DNA from: Camarhynchus parvulus
Taxonomy: Eukaryota > Chordata > Aves > Passeriformes > Thraupidae
Assembly: GCF_901933205.1 (NCBI RefSeq)
Contig: NC_044590.1
Coordinates: 7,827,501 to 7,891,500 of the forward strand
Reading direction: 5' to 3'
Length of the DNA: 64,000 nt
Shown here: piece by piece, positions 34,120 to 46,990 of the stretch
Position numbering within the stretch: position 1 is the stretch's first letter
How the letters are laid out: each line of letters starts with the position of its first letter
Made by a program: the position numbers and the translations under genes
Notes under the pieces: generated by a model
The model's input: the letters and a program-made list of their open reading frames with translations, nothing else
What the model was told of the DNA's origin: nothing
The model's database searches: none

Positions 34120-34420
34120 TGGCCACATTAATTCTGGGTGAAACGTGTTGTTATGTGCATCAGGTTTTGTAAGGGAACATGTTTAAAATTCAATAGAAAG
34201 AAAGATTAAAAAATAAGTTTCTTATCTAGAGGAGCCATAGAGCCAGTGAGGAAATTATGAATGTCTCGTTGTCCAAGGTTAAAGAGTGAGAGCTGAGGCA
34301 TGAAAAGGCAGGAGATAAGATGAAATGTTTTCTGTTCAAATGAATGGGCTCCACTCTGCTCCCTAATAAACGATCAGTGTCAATATGACAAATTAATTCT
34401 GCACTGAGCTCCACTCAGGG
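34120..34420. promoter_or_regulatory. AT-rich island P
   Basis: Contains ACATTAATTC, AAAATTCAATAG, CCTAATAAACG and GACAAATTAATTC within 300 bp. Confidence 0.33.
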
Positions 34421-34974
34421 CTCAGTGTGTGCAGGGTGGGGAGGGTCCTGGCCAAGCCTCCACTGCCAGACCTGTGCCAGGGCCGAGCCAGCCCTGCACA
34501 ATCCCCTGCTCTGGGAGGGTGGTGCAGGACAGGCCCCACGTCCCTGGCTCTGCTGCTCCTCTCCATGAGGAGGGGATGGGATGCCCTGAGCCTCAGCAAT
34601 GTGCTGCAGCCACCTGTGGGCTGGGCTGACTGGGAGTGAGCAGAGAGGGGACCACTGAGGACCCCAAGGACAAGGGGACAGGATGACGCATCCCGGACTG
34701 GCAGCGGCTGCAGCAGAGCTGTGCCAGCACTGCTGGCAGAGCAGCCAGGTGACCCCATGGAAGAGATTGGACCTTTTAAAAGAGACAGTGACAAATGAAG
34801 CTCTGTTCCACTCGAGGCACAGAGGAAGGGGACAGGGAGGTGCTTCCAGGAGCTGCAAGCTGAAGGTCACCCAGGAGCCAGATGAAGGCAAGGGGGGGTC
34901 CGGGAGGGGACAGCACAGGACAGGAAGGTGCAAGCAGGGTGGGATGGTGTGGGAACTCTGCACATCACTCTGGA

Positions 34975-35600
34975 TGTGAGGTGTCCCCCGAGACCACGTC
35001 GAGAGCCAAACCCTCGGGGCTCGAGATCTTGGCATGATGCCCGAACACTTGGTGGCTGGTTTGATCCTGCAAATGAATTGCCAGTTTGGTATGAGGGCTG
35101 GAAGGTGTCACAGGTTTAAAGGGTGTTTTTATAAGGTGTACACAGGGTGAAAATATAAGTTTTAAAAATTTTTGTATAAAGGTAATGGGGACAAGATGGA
35201 GGGAACAGGGCGTGTCTCATCCTTCTTCCTTCTTCTTCTTGTTCTCCATCTTCTGCTGTGGTGTTGGCACTCAGGGATTGGTTTGGGGAAGGGGTGCACT
35301 GTCCAACATGGGTGATAGGTATTGGAAGGTAAAGGTAAATATGATATACGTAATTTGTGGTATAAGAGACGGAGCAGCCTTGGGGGCGGAGAGCGTCGTG
35401 GTGCCTTGCTGGTCAGACCTCTGTCTGCCAGGAAGAAAATTTTGTAGATAAGACTTAATAAACAACCTGAAGACCGAACAGCAAAGAGTCCAGTCTCATT
35501 CTTCAGAGCCTGGGGTCGCCTGGACCACCAACTCACCTCGGGGGCAGAGAACAAGCAGCCGACCCCGAGAGGATGGTGGATGTGAACCTGATGGACAGGG
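34975..35600 (+). mobile_element. Solo LTR, endogenous retrovirus (copy 1)
   Basis: Diverged relative of the LTR at 49135-49720. Shared order: AATAT/GGGGTGAAA-like block, CAAGATGGAGGGAAC, TTCTTCTTCTTC, CTCCATCTTCTGCTG, GTTGGCACT, TAGGTATTGG, TATA-like TATAAGAG (35361-35368) and AATAAA (35457-35462) before AACAACC. The 9-mer TGGATGTGA flanks it at 34971-34979 and 35577-35585 and may mark its ends. Exact limits are uncertain. No viral gene is present. Confidence 0.7.
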
Positions 35601-35604
35601 CCAG

Positions 35605-35983
35605 TGTCACAGACATCTTTTATGAAAAATCTTTTCTTTAAGATTTTTCCTCTTGAGAAGCTGAGAGGCCTCAAGAACAAAATGTAAACATCTGCTGCTG
35701 TGGAATGCAACAAGTAAATCTGTGATTAGTTTCATGTAGTTGTTTCTAATTAATAGCTAAACACAGCCTAGCTGGCTTGGACAGAGAGTCTGAGCCACAA
35801 GCTTTTGTTATCATTCTTTCTTATTCTATTCTTAGCTAGCTTTCTGATGAAATCTTTTCTTCTATTCTTTTAGTATAGTTTTAATGTAATATATATCATA
35901 AAATAATAAATCAAGCCTTCTGAAACATGGAGTCAGATCTTCGTCTCTGCCCTCACCCTGGCACCCCTGTGAGCACGGTCACA
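35605..35983 (+). mobile_element. Solo LTR, second family, 379 bp
   Basis: Begins TGTCACAGACATC and ends ACGGTCACA, with inverted TGT...ACA ends and AATAAA at 35905-35910. Flanks GGCCAG (35599-35604) and TGCCAG (35984-35989) differ at one base and look like a 6-bp target-site duplication, as class II (ERVK-like) elements make. It inserted next to copy 1. No coding sequence is present. Confidence 0.75.
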
Positions 35984-36849
35984 TGCCAGAGGTGCAGGCA
36001 GTGCTGGGAGCAGAGGGCGAGGAGGAGCTGAGCCCACCCTGGGAGCAGGGGCTCTGTGGGCGGTGCTCCTCAGCACCCTGGTACATGCCTGGCACCATGC
36101 CAGCCCTGGCCAGGGTGGCCCAGCCAGCCCCAGTCCTGGCAAAGCCCCACACCAGTAAGTGATGCTGCTGATGGGGACTTGTTTACCCCTGATGAGCAGG
36201 AGCCCAGGGAGAGAACACTGTTCCTTGGGGTGGGGAGCAGGCTGTGTGGGCAGGCAGAGCCCAGTGAACCAGCCACCAGCCCTGACACTCTCCAGGCACC
36301 AATCCTGCTGGAGAGCAGCCTCCAGCCAGGCCCTGGAGCTGCACCACCAGGCCAGCCATGCCAGGCCAGCAGGTGCCCTAACAGCAGCTGCTGTTACTCA
36401 CAGGAGATCCTCAGTGCAAGCCATACTCCTGTACAAGACAAATCACAGCCGACACACAACACTGTTACTCCGTGTTTATCTCCAGCTGCCTGAGGGCAAA
36501 AGCAGGTGAAGTTACAGAAAATGTGGGGTGTCTGGAGCTTAGCATTGCTGCAGCCCCGGGCAGATCCACAGCCCTGTCTGTGCTGGAATCACTCACAGCC
36601 AGCCTCTGTCCAACCAGCCCGGCACAGGCAGGGACAGAGCAGAGCCCTCCAACTGGGGAGGCATCTCCATCACTGCTGTGGGGCTGGATTTGCTTCTTTT
36701 GGTGCTGCTGCACCAGCTTGGAGCCCAGCTGACCAAGGAGGGCTCCCATGCCATTGTGCTGCCCTCGCCCCAGCACCGTGGCTGGCATGGGATTGGGGCA
36801 CTGCAGCAGCTGGGCTGTGGGACCTGCTCTGGGAAGGGTTAACAGCCTT

Positions 36850-37180
36850 CCACACTGGAGTGGAATGGAAAGAGTATCTCAACAGCTGAGATTAAAACAA
36901 GAAAATGAGTATAGAAATTATGTTTGTTAAAGTGAAATAGCTAATATAATCCTCAAAGGATTTTTCCTTTTGACTTAAAAAAATTCTAATATCTTCATTT
37001 CCATACCTTTTTTAAGCTAATTTGTGGAAAATTAAAATGGTGAACCCACAAAGGCTGCAGTTTAATTGAATCTTGCATCAGCCCTTGGTGAGCAGTCTCT
37101 CTTGGATTCCTTGATTAGTTCCCTCCATTAAATCATTTTTGCATCGTTTAGCTGAGATACTGTCTTCTGGCGGGTCTGGG
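36850..37180. promoter_or_regulatory. AT-rich island Q
   Basis: Long AT-rich stretch with GCTAATATAATCC, AAGCTAATTTG and AGTTTAATTGAATC. Unique as far as I can see. Confidence 0.36.
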
Positions 37181-38039
37181 ACTCAGGGACCTGGATAACT
37201 CAGTCTCCATCTGAGCAGATGTAAAACGACACGCCATGCTCTGGAGAACTCTCTTATTTGGCCTCCTGTGTCCCTGGGACTCGCTCCTGTGGCTGCCTGG
37301 GCAGAGAGCAGGCACGGGCTGCCCTCAGCACCAGCCCTGGCACAGCTCAGGTGGGTGCAGAGCCCAGGCACAGCTGAGGGGGGTGCAGAGCCCAGGCTCT
37401 GCAGGGCTCAGGCTGGAGTGAGGCCAGAGATGGCAGGATGGGGAGCAGTGGGAGCAGAGGGAGCAATGCTTGGCACTCACAGCTTAGAGGGAGTGCACTC
37501 ACCCAGCTGTGGGAGGTGTGGGGTGAGGCAGGGACCACAGTGTGACATCCTGGCAGGGGCAGTCCCTCCTCTCTGCCCACCTGGAATGCCCTGTGCACGT
37601 GCTGCAAGCACCAGCCCTGCTGGAGCCACCAGTGCCCAGCGTGGGCACGCACACAAGGTGTGGCATCAGCACTGGCAGCCACTGAAGTTCACCTTCTGTG
37701 CCTCCCTGCTGAATCCCCTCGTTTTAAGCGTGGATCAATTGCACCTATCAAGGATGGCTCTTAATTTAGGGCACTTGCAGCCTCCCCTGTGCCATGGCAC
37801 AGCATTCCTACAGGGGCAGGGCCACTCAGTCTCTCTGGGGGCACCAGCAGCAGCTGCACAGCAGGACAGCTGGCCTGGCTCTCAGCCTGGTGGGCCATGT
37901 TCCAGCCCTGCCAGTCTCCTGACCCTGCTGCACTCAGACTGGTGGGTGCTGGATGAGCCAACTCTCTCTCCTGCATCCCCTGTGCAACTCTGGCACCTCT
38001 CGCTGCCCCAGCAGTGGAGCAGGAGTGTTCTGATGGCCT

Positions 38040-38255
38040 TGTCAGGCTATCATGTCCCATAGATTAAAACAGATTTATATAAAGTCCTTTTCACCCCATT
38101 AGATTACTCTGGATTAACCTTGATCTCAGTAATAGATGCTATAAATGTAAGTCCCGCTCAGGGGGATTTTATCCATATGTTCTTGGAAGGCAGAAAGTAG
38201 ATAAATTCTTAGAGAAGGTCTTACTGAGCGATTAGAAAGATTTAACCTCTTCAGA
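38040..38255. promoter_or_regulatory. AT-rich island R
   Basis: CCATTAGATTACTC, GGATTAACC, AGTAATAGATGC and GCGATTAG give several bicoid/OTX-type GGATTA/TAATCC-like cores. Confidence 0.36.
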
Positions 38256-40956
38256 GTCAGCTGGAGCTGCCTGCCCCTCTGCAGGGAGAGTGCTCAGCCC
38301 CAGCTCCTCAGGCAGTGCCCCCCAGAGCCAGCACCCCCAGATCCGAGCTGGGACACATCCTGGGCTGTTCCCCAGGGCTGGGGACACGGCGTGTTGGGCT
38401 GTGTGACCTGACACCCCGCTGCTGTGTGGGGCTGCCCTGTAAAGCCTGGGCTCTGCACCCACCCCAGAGTCCCACTGCAGTCACCTGGGGGGGCTGGTGG
38501 CCACCAGCCCCTGAGCTGTGCTCATGGGGCCCCTTCAGAGCCAGGGCTGCCTGGTGCTGCTGCTGCCCTTGATTTATGGCCTGTGCTTTCCTTGAGAGCT
38601 TTGTGCTTTTCCATCAGCAGAAGGGCCAAGCCTGTCGGGCAGAGCCAGCTGCAGCCCTTCAGTGTTTCGTGGCTGAGAAACAGTTAATGCAAGGAGGGAT
38701 GAAGGCAGGGCAAGGAAATTCAAGCAGCTGTTCCAGCAGAGGAAGGGGGAGCCAGCACATTGCACTACCCAGCACACGTAGGTGTGGCCCGAAGGGGTGG
38801 CAGCGACCAAAATTAATTCCCCATCCCCTCCTGCTGCTGATATTAAATTGCTCTAAGCGCAGGCTGGAGCCAGAGCCAAGCTCATCTCCTCCAGGAGAGT
38901 CTGACCAGCAAGTTGCCTTCTGCTTGCTGATCAGAGAGGCACCTGATGGAGGAAGGAGAATTTGGCACTGGGCTGGGCTGCAGAGAACTGGCCCTGCTGG
39001 AAGCTGCTGTGATCACACAGCCAGGGCAGGAGAGAGGAACAGGCTGTTAGCAGCAGACACAGAAATGAAGAGGAGCCAGCTCTGTGGAGCAGGGCAGAGC
39101 CACAGCATTCAGGGTGGTCTGTGAGCTCTCCTGGGGTTCCTGGTGGGGGCTGCATTGCTGCTGCAGACACTAAGGTTGGAGCTGGTGGAAGGGTTTGACT
39201 TCAGCATTAATCACTGACTGCCTGTCAGGCTCCTGGCAGGGCTGGCCAGGGGCAGGAAGGGGCTGCAGTTTCACCTGTTCAGCCCCAGGGCAAGGTGCTT
39301 TGCCTTGCAGGGGCATGGGGACACAGCCCTGACAGACAGAGCCCTCTCAGTGCTGCCCACCCTGTGGGCTGCATGGGCAGCCTGGACTGCAAATCTGTAC
39401 TGCAAGGGCACCCCTCCCCGGGCTGGGGGGAGGCAGGGAGGTTCCCCAGACCTGCCTGCAGCACGGGAGGACCAGGGGGAGCATGCCAACCCTCTGCTTA
39501 TGCCCCCCAGCCAGGCACCTCTGCACGCACAGTGGATGTACAGGACGACATGCATCCTTAGCAAAGTTTGATGCAAATGTGCATGGTTGGCAGCACCCTG
39601 CAGCCAGGGCTGCACCTGATGAGCTGTGGCACGGGGACACGCCAGCCAATCCAGCTGGTGTGAGCAGAGCCCTCTTTGAGGCAGCAGGCACAGGGGATGC
39701 AGAGTCAATACTGCATCCCCTGCCCTCTAGGGAGGGTGTGTTCATTACTGCAATGACCTTGCTGCCTTCCTCCTGCCAGCGGCCATAGCCACACATACCC
39801 CCAGGGAGGGGGAGCTCCATCTCCCTTGGCTCAGCCAGGAGCCACACTCCATCCGGGCTCTCCTCTTGCACCAGGAGACATTTCCTGTGCTGGCTCTGCA
39901 GGGCCATGTCCATCCCACACCCCACAGGGGCCCTGAGCAGGTCCAAGGCAGTTTTTGAGCAATGACTTGTGCTGCAGGAAGAAGCACCAGCGAGGAGAAG
40001 TGACTGCTCCTCATAACCATCAGTGGGACCGGGGCTGATGGCAGCAGCTGTGGCAGCATCACTCTCAACTGTGCCCTGCCCTGACCTGTGCACAGCTCTG
40101 CAGCGCTGGCCCTGCCTCAGGGAATCTGCAGGGCACCTGTGTGCAGGTGAGCCCAGCAGGCACCTGCTCCCTGTCTGAGGCATGGCTCTGCAGGGTGGCT
40201 CTGTGGCTGTGCCGAGCTCCACCTCTCTTCCCTGCTCACCCAGCCACTTTGCACACTCAGCTGAGCCTGCAGGCTCTGCCCACACTCCTTGCACTGCCAG
40301 CCTGTCCAGACCTCTGTTTTTCCTGCCTCAGGAACCTCCACTTGCTGGGCATCTCCTCAGGATGTGGCTGCCACGGCCATCACCAGAGGGTGGGGAGTGC
40401 CAGCTCTGGTGTGGAGCTGCTGGGAGCCCTCGGTGCTCTTGGGGCACCCCAATGCACTGGTGCTGACAAAGGGGGGTGGCTGCAGGCAGCACAGGCACTA
40501 CCTGCATGCTGCAGCTCGCAGGGAGCAGACCCAGCTCAGCAGCAGCCTCCTTCCTGCAGCTCCCCTGGGTCACAGGGAGCCCTGGCCCTGCTCGCCACAC
40601 TCCCAGCCTGAGCTGTCCCCAGCCACTGCCGGGAGGTGCCAGGGTTTGTCCTGCTCTGCCCCCCTCCCAGGGGGCCAGGAGGTCCTACCCAGACGTACAG
40701 AAATTCTGCCTGCTGCCATGAGCTGTCACCTCCGATTCTGCTGAATATTTAAAAACCGCCTGAATCTGAAGTGACAAATCCATCATTGACCATCTGCCAC
40801 TCTGCACGGTCACCCTGCAGCAGTCCCTGACATTTCCAGCTCTGCCCTGACACGAGCCAGTAACTCAGAGATGGAAGGCATCAGCCTCAGCAGGCTGACA
40901 GGCTCTGCCCCCCCTGCCCCAGGCCCCTCGGCAGCCCACGCACGGGGACAGCCGGG

Positions 40957-41038
40957 TCCAGGGCCCTCCTGCCCCTCCCTGGCACAGACTCAGTGTCCAG
41001 GGCCCCTCCTGCCCCTCCCTGGCACAGACTCCGTGTCC
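40957..41038. repeat. Two-copy tandem repeat (about 37 bp)
   Basis: The block GGCCCTCCTGCCCCTCCCTG, then GCACAGACTC and GTGTCC, is repeated once with two changes. Confidence 0.75.
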
Positions 41039-42169
41039 CTCTGCTGCCTCCACCGAGCACACGGCTCCATGCACACCGACCCCACTGCCAGCACAATCTG
41101 GGGCCCAGAGCCAGTGGGACACCCTGCTGAGGGCACAGCCAAGCCCAAAGCTGGCTGTGAGCATCCCCTGCCATCCCTCAGAGGGGTGCTGGGCATGGGC
41201 AGCACTGAATCCTCCTGCACGTGTACCAGAGGCTCCCCCAGCGCAGCTGAGTGAGTGGGGCTCCACTGGGGGCCCCCAGAAGCCTGTCCCTCCCTAGGGC
41301 TGCACAGGAGCCCTGCCACATCTCCAGGGGCAGCCAGAGCAGCCAGGCTGCCTCATACTCTGCACAAGGGTTAGGGGGGATGACTGCTTGGGCATGAGAC
41401 ACAGCCCTTTCCTTTGCCCCCTCCTATTCTTTGACAGTGTCTGTCCTGTGTACACCAGGCAGGACAGCATGGGATGATGGGATGGTGCAGGGAGCAGGCT
41501 GCTCTGAGGCAGTCATTCCCAAGAGAAGTGCACATGTTCACTGCCACACATCCCTTGGCAGCGCAACAACCACACTCACTGCTTGGCTGTGTCCTGCAAG
41601 GTGAGCCCATGCTCAGCCATGCCTCCCTGCCCCACAGGGACAGGTCTGGGGGTCTCCCTCTGAGAATTGCTCTCCCAAAGGCTGCTCCCCACACAGGATG
41701 CAGGAGGAGTGTTACAACTGCCCACTTTCCAGCAAGGCTGCTGCACCCTGCACACCTGGTTTGGGGACCCATGGGTGGCACTGCTCATTTGGGCTCTGAA
41801 CCACTGCAGTCCAGGCTCCAGCATGGAGCAGGGGAGGCCCAGGAGCTCTTCTGCAGAAAGGGATGCTCTGGGAAGGCAGCATGGCTCTTGTACCCCATGG
41901 CCCCAAGAAGGGCCAGCAGGTCCTCTCTGCAGGGCTGCTCCTGGCTGTTCTCCACAGAGGAGCTGTACTAGCAAGGCCACAGGGCTCCTCACCAGCTCTC
42001 CTGTGTCTGCAGCAGCTCGAGGGGGAGGCTGTGGGGCCAAGTGCCAGGAGACCCCACGGGGATGCTGTGGGCCATGGCCCTACACGTCCTGCTTGGCTCA
42101 GGCCCGAGCAGAGACAGCCGGGCTGCAGGAGAGCTCCCGCCAGCCATTCGCTCCGTGCTTGTAGCTGGC

Positions 42170-42240
42170 ACAGAGCTGCAATTTACAATCAACCTGCTGT
42201 TTGAGCTAATTGTGCTGTAATTGCTGAGCTGTGCTCCCTC
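42170..42240. promoter_or_regulatory. AT-rich island S
   Basis: CAATTTACAATCAACC, GAGCTAATTGTGC and GTAATTGCTG in 60 bp, in GC-rich surroundings. Confidence 0.38.
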
Positions 42241-42669
42241 CTGTTCCACCAGCGAGAGGCGGCTCTCACACTTCTCTTGGCAAGCTGGCACATCCTCGGT
42301 CAGCCCCGGCGCGCAGCTCGCGTGCTTCCACCCCAGCCATGCCCCGGGCAGAGGCAGTTCTCCTCTCACTCCTCTGCCAGCAGACAGCACCCCGTGCTCA
42401 GCAGCTGCTGCTCTCTCTACAAGCCCTCATTGGAAGCAGCTGCTGGAGGCCACAGGATGACCAGGACCACAGAGCCTCATACACGTGGATGGGTAGGCAC
42501 TGGGCACTGCACAGAGATGCCTCTGCCTCCTGGGAAGGCATCTTGCCAAAGTTTCCTTTATCCTGGATAAAATGTGGGCAATTGGAGGAGCAGAGCAGGC
42601 TGTGCTGGGTTCAGGGAGCGGCTGGGTAGGGCCTGGGGTCCCATTGTCCCGCTGCGAGGCAATGAGCTG

Positions 42670-42850
42670 ATGAGCACTGGGGAAGGGAGATGCCAGGTCA
42701 TCAATTGTAATTAAAGGACACTGTCACTGCCGGGCTTGGGCTGGCTCCCAGCAACTCCTGTCACTCCCCCGTGCTGACACTGCAAAACTTGTACATCCTC
42801 TGTGCTATTTAAAAATCCCATCTTTAATAACTTGGAGACATCAGGAACCT
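42670..42850. promoter_or_regulatory. AT-rich island T
   Basis: ATCAATTGTAATTAAAGG near 42700 combines two cores. A second AT-rich patch follows near 42800. Confidence 0.35.
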
Positions 42851-42969
42851 GCATGACAGGCGCGGGGGGATGTCAGACACCAAGGGGACAAGCACAAGGG
42901 GAAGCCACTCCCTGGGGACCAGGGGATGCTGCAGGTGGTCCCAGCCCCATGTGAACAGGCAGGGCTGGG

Positions 42970-43023
42970 TGTCCCCTGCGGGCTCGGTGTCCCCTGCGGG
43001 CTCAGTGTCCCCTGCAGGCTCAG
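42970..43023. repeat. 18-bp minisatellite, 3 copies
   Basis: TGTCCCCTGCGGGCTCGG repeated three times with two substitutions. Confidence 0.88.
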
Positions 43024-43239
43024 AGCCCCCAGGTTTGATGCCCTGGGGTGGGGCAGAGCCCACAGCCCCGCAGCTCTGCCGCTGCAGGCGGTGTGTGCCT
43101 AATCAGCGCTAATCAGGTCGCTCACTAATTGCGGGGCCTCCCGCAGGGTGGTGAGGGCTGGGGGGCGCCGAGGAGGGTGGCACTGCCCTCCCCATCCCCT
43201 CTCCTGTCCCGGCCAGGTGTCACATCTCTTGTCAAAGGC

Positions 43240-43420
43240 ATCTATGGAGAGTGGGCGGTAAACGCTAACAAAGGCGCTGGGATTCTTTCAAGTGAGAAGG
43301 GTTTGAAAAGTCAATTTTCCCTGAGAAAATTCATCCCTCTTCACATCCCAACAGTTTTTCTCCAAGGACGCTGTACCACTGTGTTTTTCTCACAGAGTAA
43401 TTTGTGGTCCCAGAAGTGGG
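43240..43420. promoter_or_regulatory. AT-rich island U
   Basis: Relatively AT-rich unique patch with GTAAACGCTAAC and GTCAATTTTCCC; weaker than the others. Confidence 0.25.
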
Positions 43421-43437
43421 AAGCCTCATCCTGCCTG

Positions 43438-43508
43438 CCTGGTGTCCATCCTGGCTTCCTGGTGTCCATCCTTACTGCCTGGTGTCCATCCTGGCTTCCT
43501 GGTGTCCC
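43438..43508. repeat. 20-bp minisatellite, about 3.5 copies
   Basis: CCTGGTGTCCATCCTGGCTT units; the second has TTACTG in place of TGGCTT. Confidence 0.88.
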
Positions 43509-43639
43509 CATGGGATTCCCAGCAGAGGAGATTGGCTGGGCACTGACCCTCCTGGCAGGGAGTGCTGCCCAGCACACCTGGATGTCTGCAGCTTGTCCTC
43601 ATCATGAGTTTGTGCCTTCAAACCCATCCCTACCTGACA

Positions 43640-44080
43640 GGCTGGGGCCTATGTAAATTCCCACCATAGTCACACTGAGAGCTATCAAACTATCTAATTT
43701 AATTTCTTTGTGAAAATAAATAGCTAAAGTGGCCCTAGGTACATGCATAAATACTTCAGCTTTATGTTGGGCCTGTTATTACCTCTCCCAGCTTGTGCAG
43801 TTGTAATGCACACTTAATAAGTACATATTTATTGCATGCCTGGTCCTGGTGGAAGAGTAGGGAATTTTTGCTGAATAAGCAGGAAAACAGCTTAGTCTGT
43901 AATAAAAAAGGGAGGGAGTTAAACAAAAATATGCTGGGTAATTAATGATTGAGCTTTGAATGGCCATAATTTTTTATTAAGCAAGTATGCAAATATGGCG
44001 TAAGTGGCTGTGTTAGTATTCAATGGCTTTTTTCAAACATTGATGGCTGATCTCTGGTACGACTGTGTCTCATTTCTTCA
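43640..44080. promoter_or_regulatory. AT-rich island V
   Basis: About 440 bp, among the longest AT-rich islands. TAATTAAT (43939-43946), CTAATTTAATTTC near 43695, several TTAATAAG/TTATTAAG words. Strong candidate for a conserved element. Confidence 0.42.
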
Positions 44081-45104
44081 TGCCTGTGTGCACCATGATG
44101 AGCAGACGTGAGCACTGCTGTGTGTCCATGTGGGGAGCTGGGAGCAGGTACCCAGGGAGGTGTGCTGCTCCTGCGCAGCCCTGACCAGCTTCACTGACCC
44201 ACACACCCCCTCCTGTCCCTCCTGCCTGCTGCCAGCCTCTGGCTCTGTCTCTGCTGCTTTCTTTGCCTCCCTGATCCGTTTGTTGCACGCTTCATTAATC
44301 CTGATAAATGTGTGGGTTAGTGCTGGGAGAAGCAGCTCCAGGGATGCTGCCACCCTGGAGCTCCCTGTGCTCCGCTCCCGCTCTGGAGGGTCGGTGCTGG
44401 CACCCAGCAGCCCTGGGACAGTGTCCTGCTGTGCAGCTGGCACCTGTGGCTGGGGGGCAGGGAGAGCAGGGGACAGGCACAAGGAGAGGGACAATGGCCC
44501 CAGGCCTGTGGAGCAGAGATGTCCCATGCGGAGCTGCTCTGTCCCCAAGCACCAGCGCCACAGCCATGCGAGCCAGGATGGGCATGCAGGTGACAAAAAG
44601 TTACTGAGCTGTGGCCAAACCATCACTCCTGTGGGTGCCAGTGACTCTGTACCCTGTGCTGAGTCACAGCAGAGCAGCACGAGGGGTGACACAGACTCCA
44701 TGAGTATCTGGCTGCCCCTTCTCTAAGAGGAGGGTCCCAAGGGTCCTGTGGCTGTCCTGGGGCTGCAGAGACACGAGGGGATATGACACTGTGGGTCACA
44801 GGGGCCACTCAAGATCTTGGGACTGTTGTTATGACACAAGGGAGCCCCGGAGATCTTGGGGGCTGCCCATGGACAGCACCAGGAGGCTCTGCTCCCCACA
44901 TGAGTGCTGCTGCTCTGTGGTCAGACAAGTTGGCTTGGTGGAGCAGTTTTGAAATGCCACATGAACCCCAGGGGGAGCAGACCCCGAGTCCCTCTTCCCA
45001 TCAGAGCAGCAAGGCAGGGAAAGACACCAGCCAGTGAGGACAGCCAGGCTGCAGGAGTGACAGGGCCAAGGCAACGCACACAGCAACGCTGGCAAACAGC
45101 AAGC

Positions 45105-45240
45105 TGATCTCCCCATTAGCCCTCATTAGCACGTGGCTGAAAGACAACACGAGTTTAAATTAAGAAGACATCACAATGGTCCCAACTGTGTTACTGCTGT
45201 GCTCGGGAGGAGCCCGACAGCTGCTGTTTAATACACCTCC
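45105..45240. promoter_or_regulatory. AT-rich island with the shared 16-mer
   Basis: CCCATTAGCCCTCATTAGC followed by TAAATTAAGAAGACAT (45156-45171), identical to 24456-24471. Confidence 0.35.
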
Positions 45241-46639
45241 AGGATCTGTCAGGGCACACACACACTGCACAGCACAGCGTCTGCCTCAGCACACACATGC
45301 TTCTGCATGGCTGCACACCTCCCCACGCACACAGCACCTGCCTCTGCACGTGCCCAGAGCCCTGCACATGTGTGTGCGGGGGCAGGACAGCCACTCTCAC
45401 TCAGCCCTGCTGCCCAGGGTGTGTCCCTGGGGCAGGAGATGCTTCCTCCATCTCCAGAACACCTTGTGTGTCTCTGGGCTGGGCAATGGATGTGTCCCTG
45501 TATGCCAGGACACAGCTGTTTTGCACTGTGCCCTCCTGACCCCAGGGAGCAGGAATGAGCCTGTGGATCACCCAGGGTCAGAATGATGGGTGGTTGCTGC
45601 CAGGGGAACAGCATCAGTCTGGGGTTGCTGTTCCCAGCACGGCAAAGTGGGATATCAGCACTCCATATTTACACTGCACATTCCCAGCGTGATGCCTGCT
45701 AATGACTCCCACTGCTACGGGGGTGCTGGTGGCTGTCATGGGAAGGAAGGAAAGAAAAAACCTGTTCGTGGGCATGAAGGGAGCCAGAACCATGTGATGG
45801 GAGGTGTAGGGGGCTGATGCTGAAGGTGTGAGCTTGCCCCTCTCAACAGGGACAGAGCAACCTGCTGATGTCCCCCACAGGTGTCCCACATGGGTATCCC
45901 ACACAGGTAAGCCTTGCCTGCAAGCTCATCTGCCAGCCCACAGCTCATGCCTGAAGGCCTGCAGGACCCCAATCAAGGATTGCACTTGCCCTTTGTGTCA
46001 GGACTTGCAGAAGGGCTGGAATGTCTGACTGGTGAACAGAACTGTGGTGGGACTCACAAGGGACAGGATGGTTCCACTACTCATGGCCAGGTGAGTGAGG
46101 AAAGCTGTGCTCAGGGATAGATTGTGCTTCCAAGGCCACAGCAGCAACAAGCACTCTCAGCCATGGATTGTGAATTTCCCACACATTTAGTGACAGTATT
46201 GGAAATGCATCTGAGCCCATTAAACTATTTCAGACAGCATTAACTGTGCTGGCCATGTGCTGGCACAGGGAGACCTGCAGGTGCTGCCCTGGGCAGCTCT
46301 GGAAAATTCAACAGATTGGGAAGTGGTGGGCAATGACAGCCAGGAGCTGCTCCTGAGTCCCTGAGATCACTGGGTTCCTCTACCCACGTGCCAGGTTCTC
46401 CTCACACATCGGCAGTGCCCCAGGCAGGAGGCAGGAAAGGCAAGGTCTGGAGCCAAGGGTCTGCACTCACCTCCCTGCAGGGAGCAGCCCAGAGCCCAGC
46501 CCTGGGAGCACGTCCTGCCAAGGCAGCAGAGAAATCGGCGTGGGGACAAGTGTCAGGTGCCCCTTCATGTCTAAGATGGTGAGTGGGAGAAGGAGAGGTC
46601 ATCTCCTTCTGGAGGAGCAGAAAGCTGCAGCACAGAGCT

Positions 46640-46990
46640 CAACGCAGACCTGCTGCCTCAATTATTTATAGGTACCATGGGTAGAACATGTTTTAATGAC
46701 ATTTGTGCTGGAGCTCAGCAGCGCGGATCCGCAGCCAGCCAAAAGGAATATGTCAGAGGCTTTATGGCCGCTAAAAGCAGCGTGTCAATCACAGTGGCAT
46801 GCTCACCTCAGCCCTGGATCTGCTCCCCCTGCCCTGAGGAGAGCCTGCTGCTGCTGTGATGGATTGATGGGCAAACCCACAGACACACCAGCATAAGTCA
46901 ACGGGCCGTTTTTATGGGTAAATCACAAGTAATAAGCTTTCTCAGTAGAATTAGAATGACATCCTGGAAAATTATGCTCTGGTTTTACAG
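46640..46990. promoter_or_regulatory. AT-rich island W (two patches)
   Basis: TCAATTATTTATAGG and TTTTAATGACA near 46660-46700. Then a second patch with AAGTAATAAGC and GAATTAGAATG near 46930-46960. Confidence 0.35.

Noticed and set aside
39347..40294. 315-codon antisense frame in the intergenic region
   Set aside because: No domain, composition like the surrounding non-coding DNA, no plausible exon boundaries.
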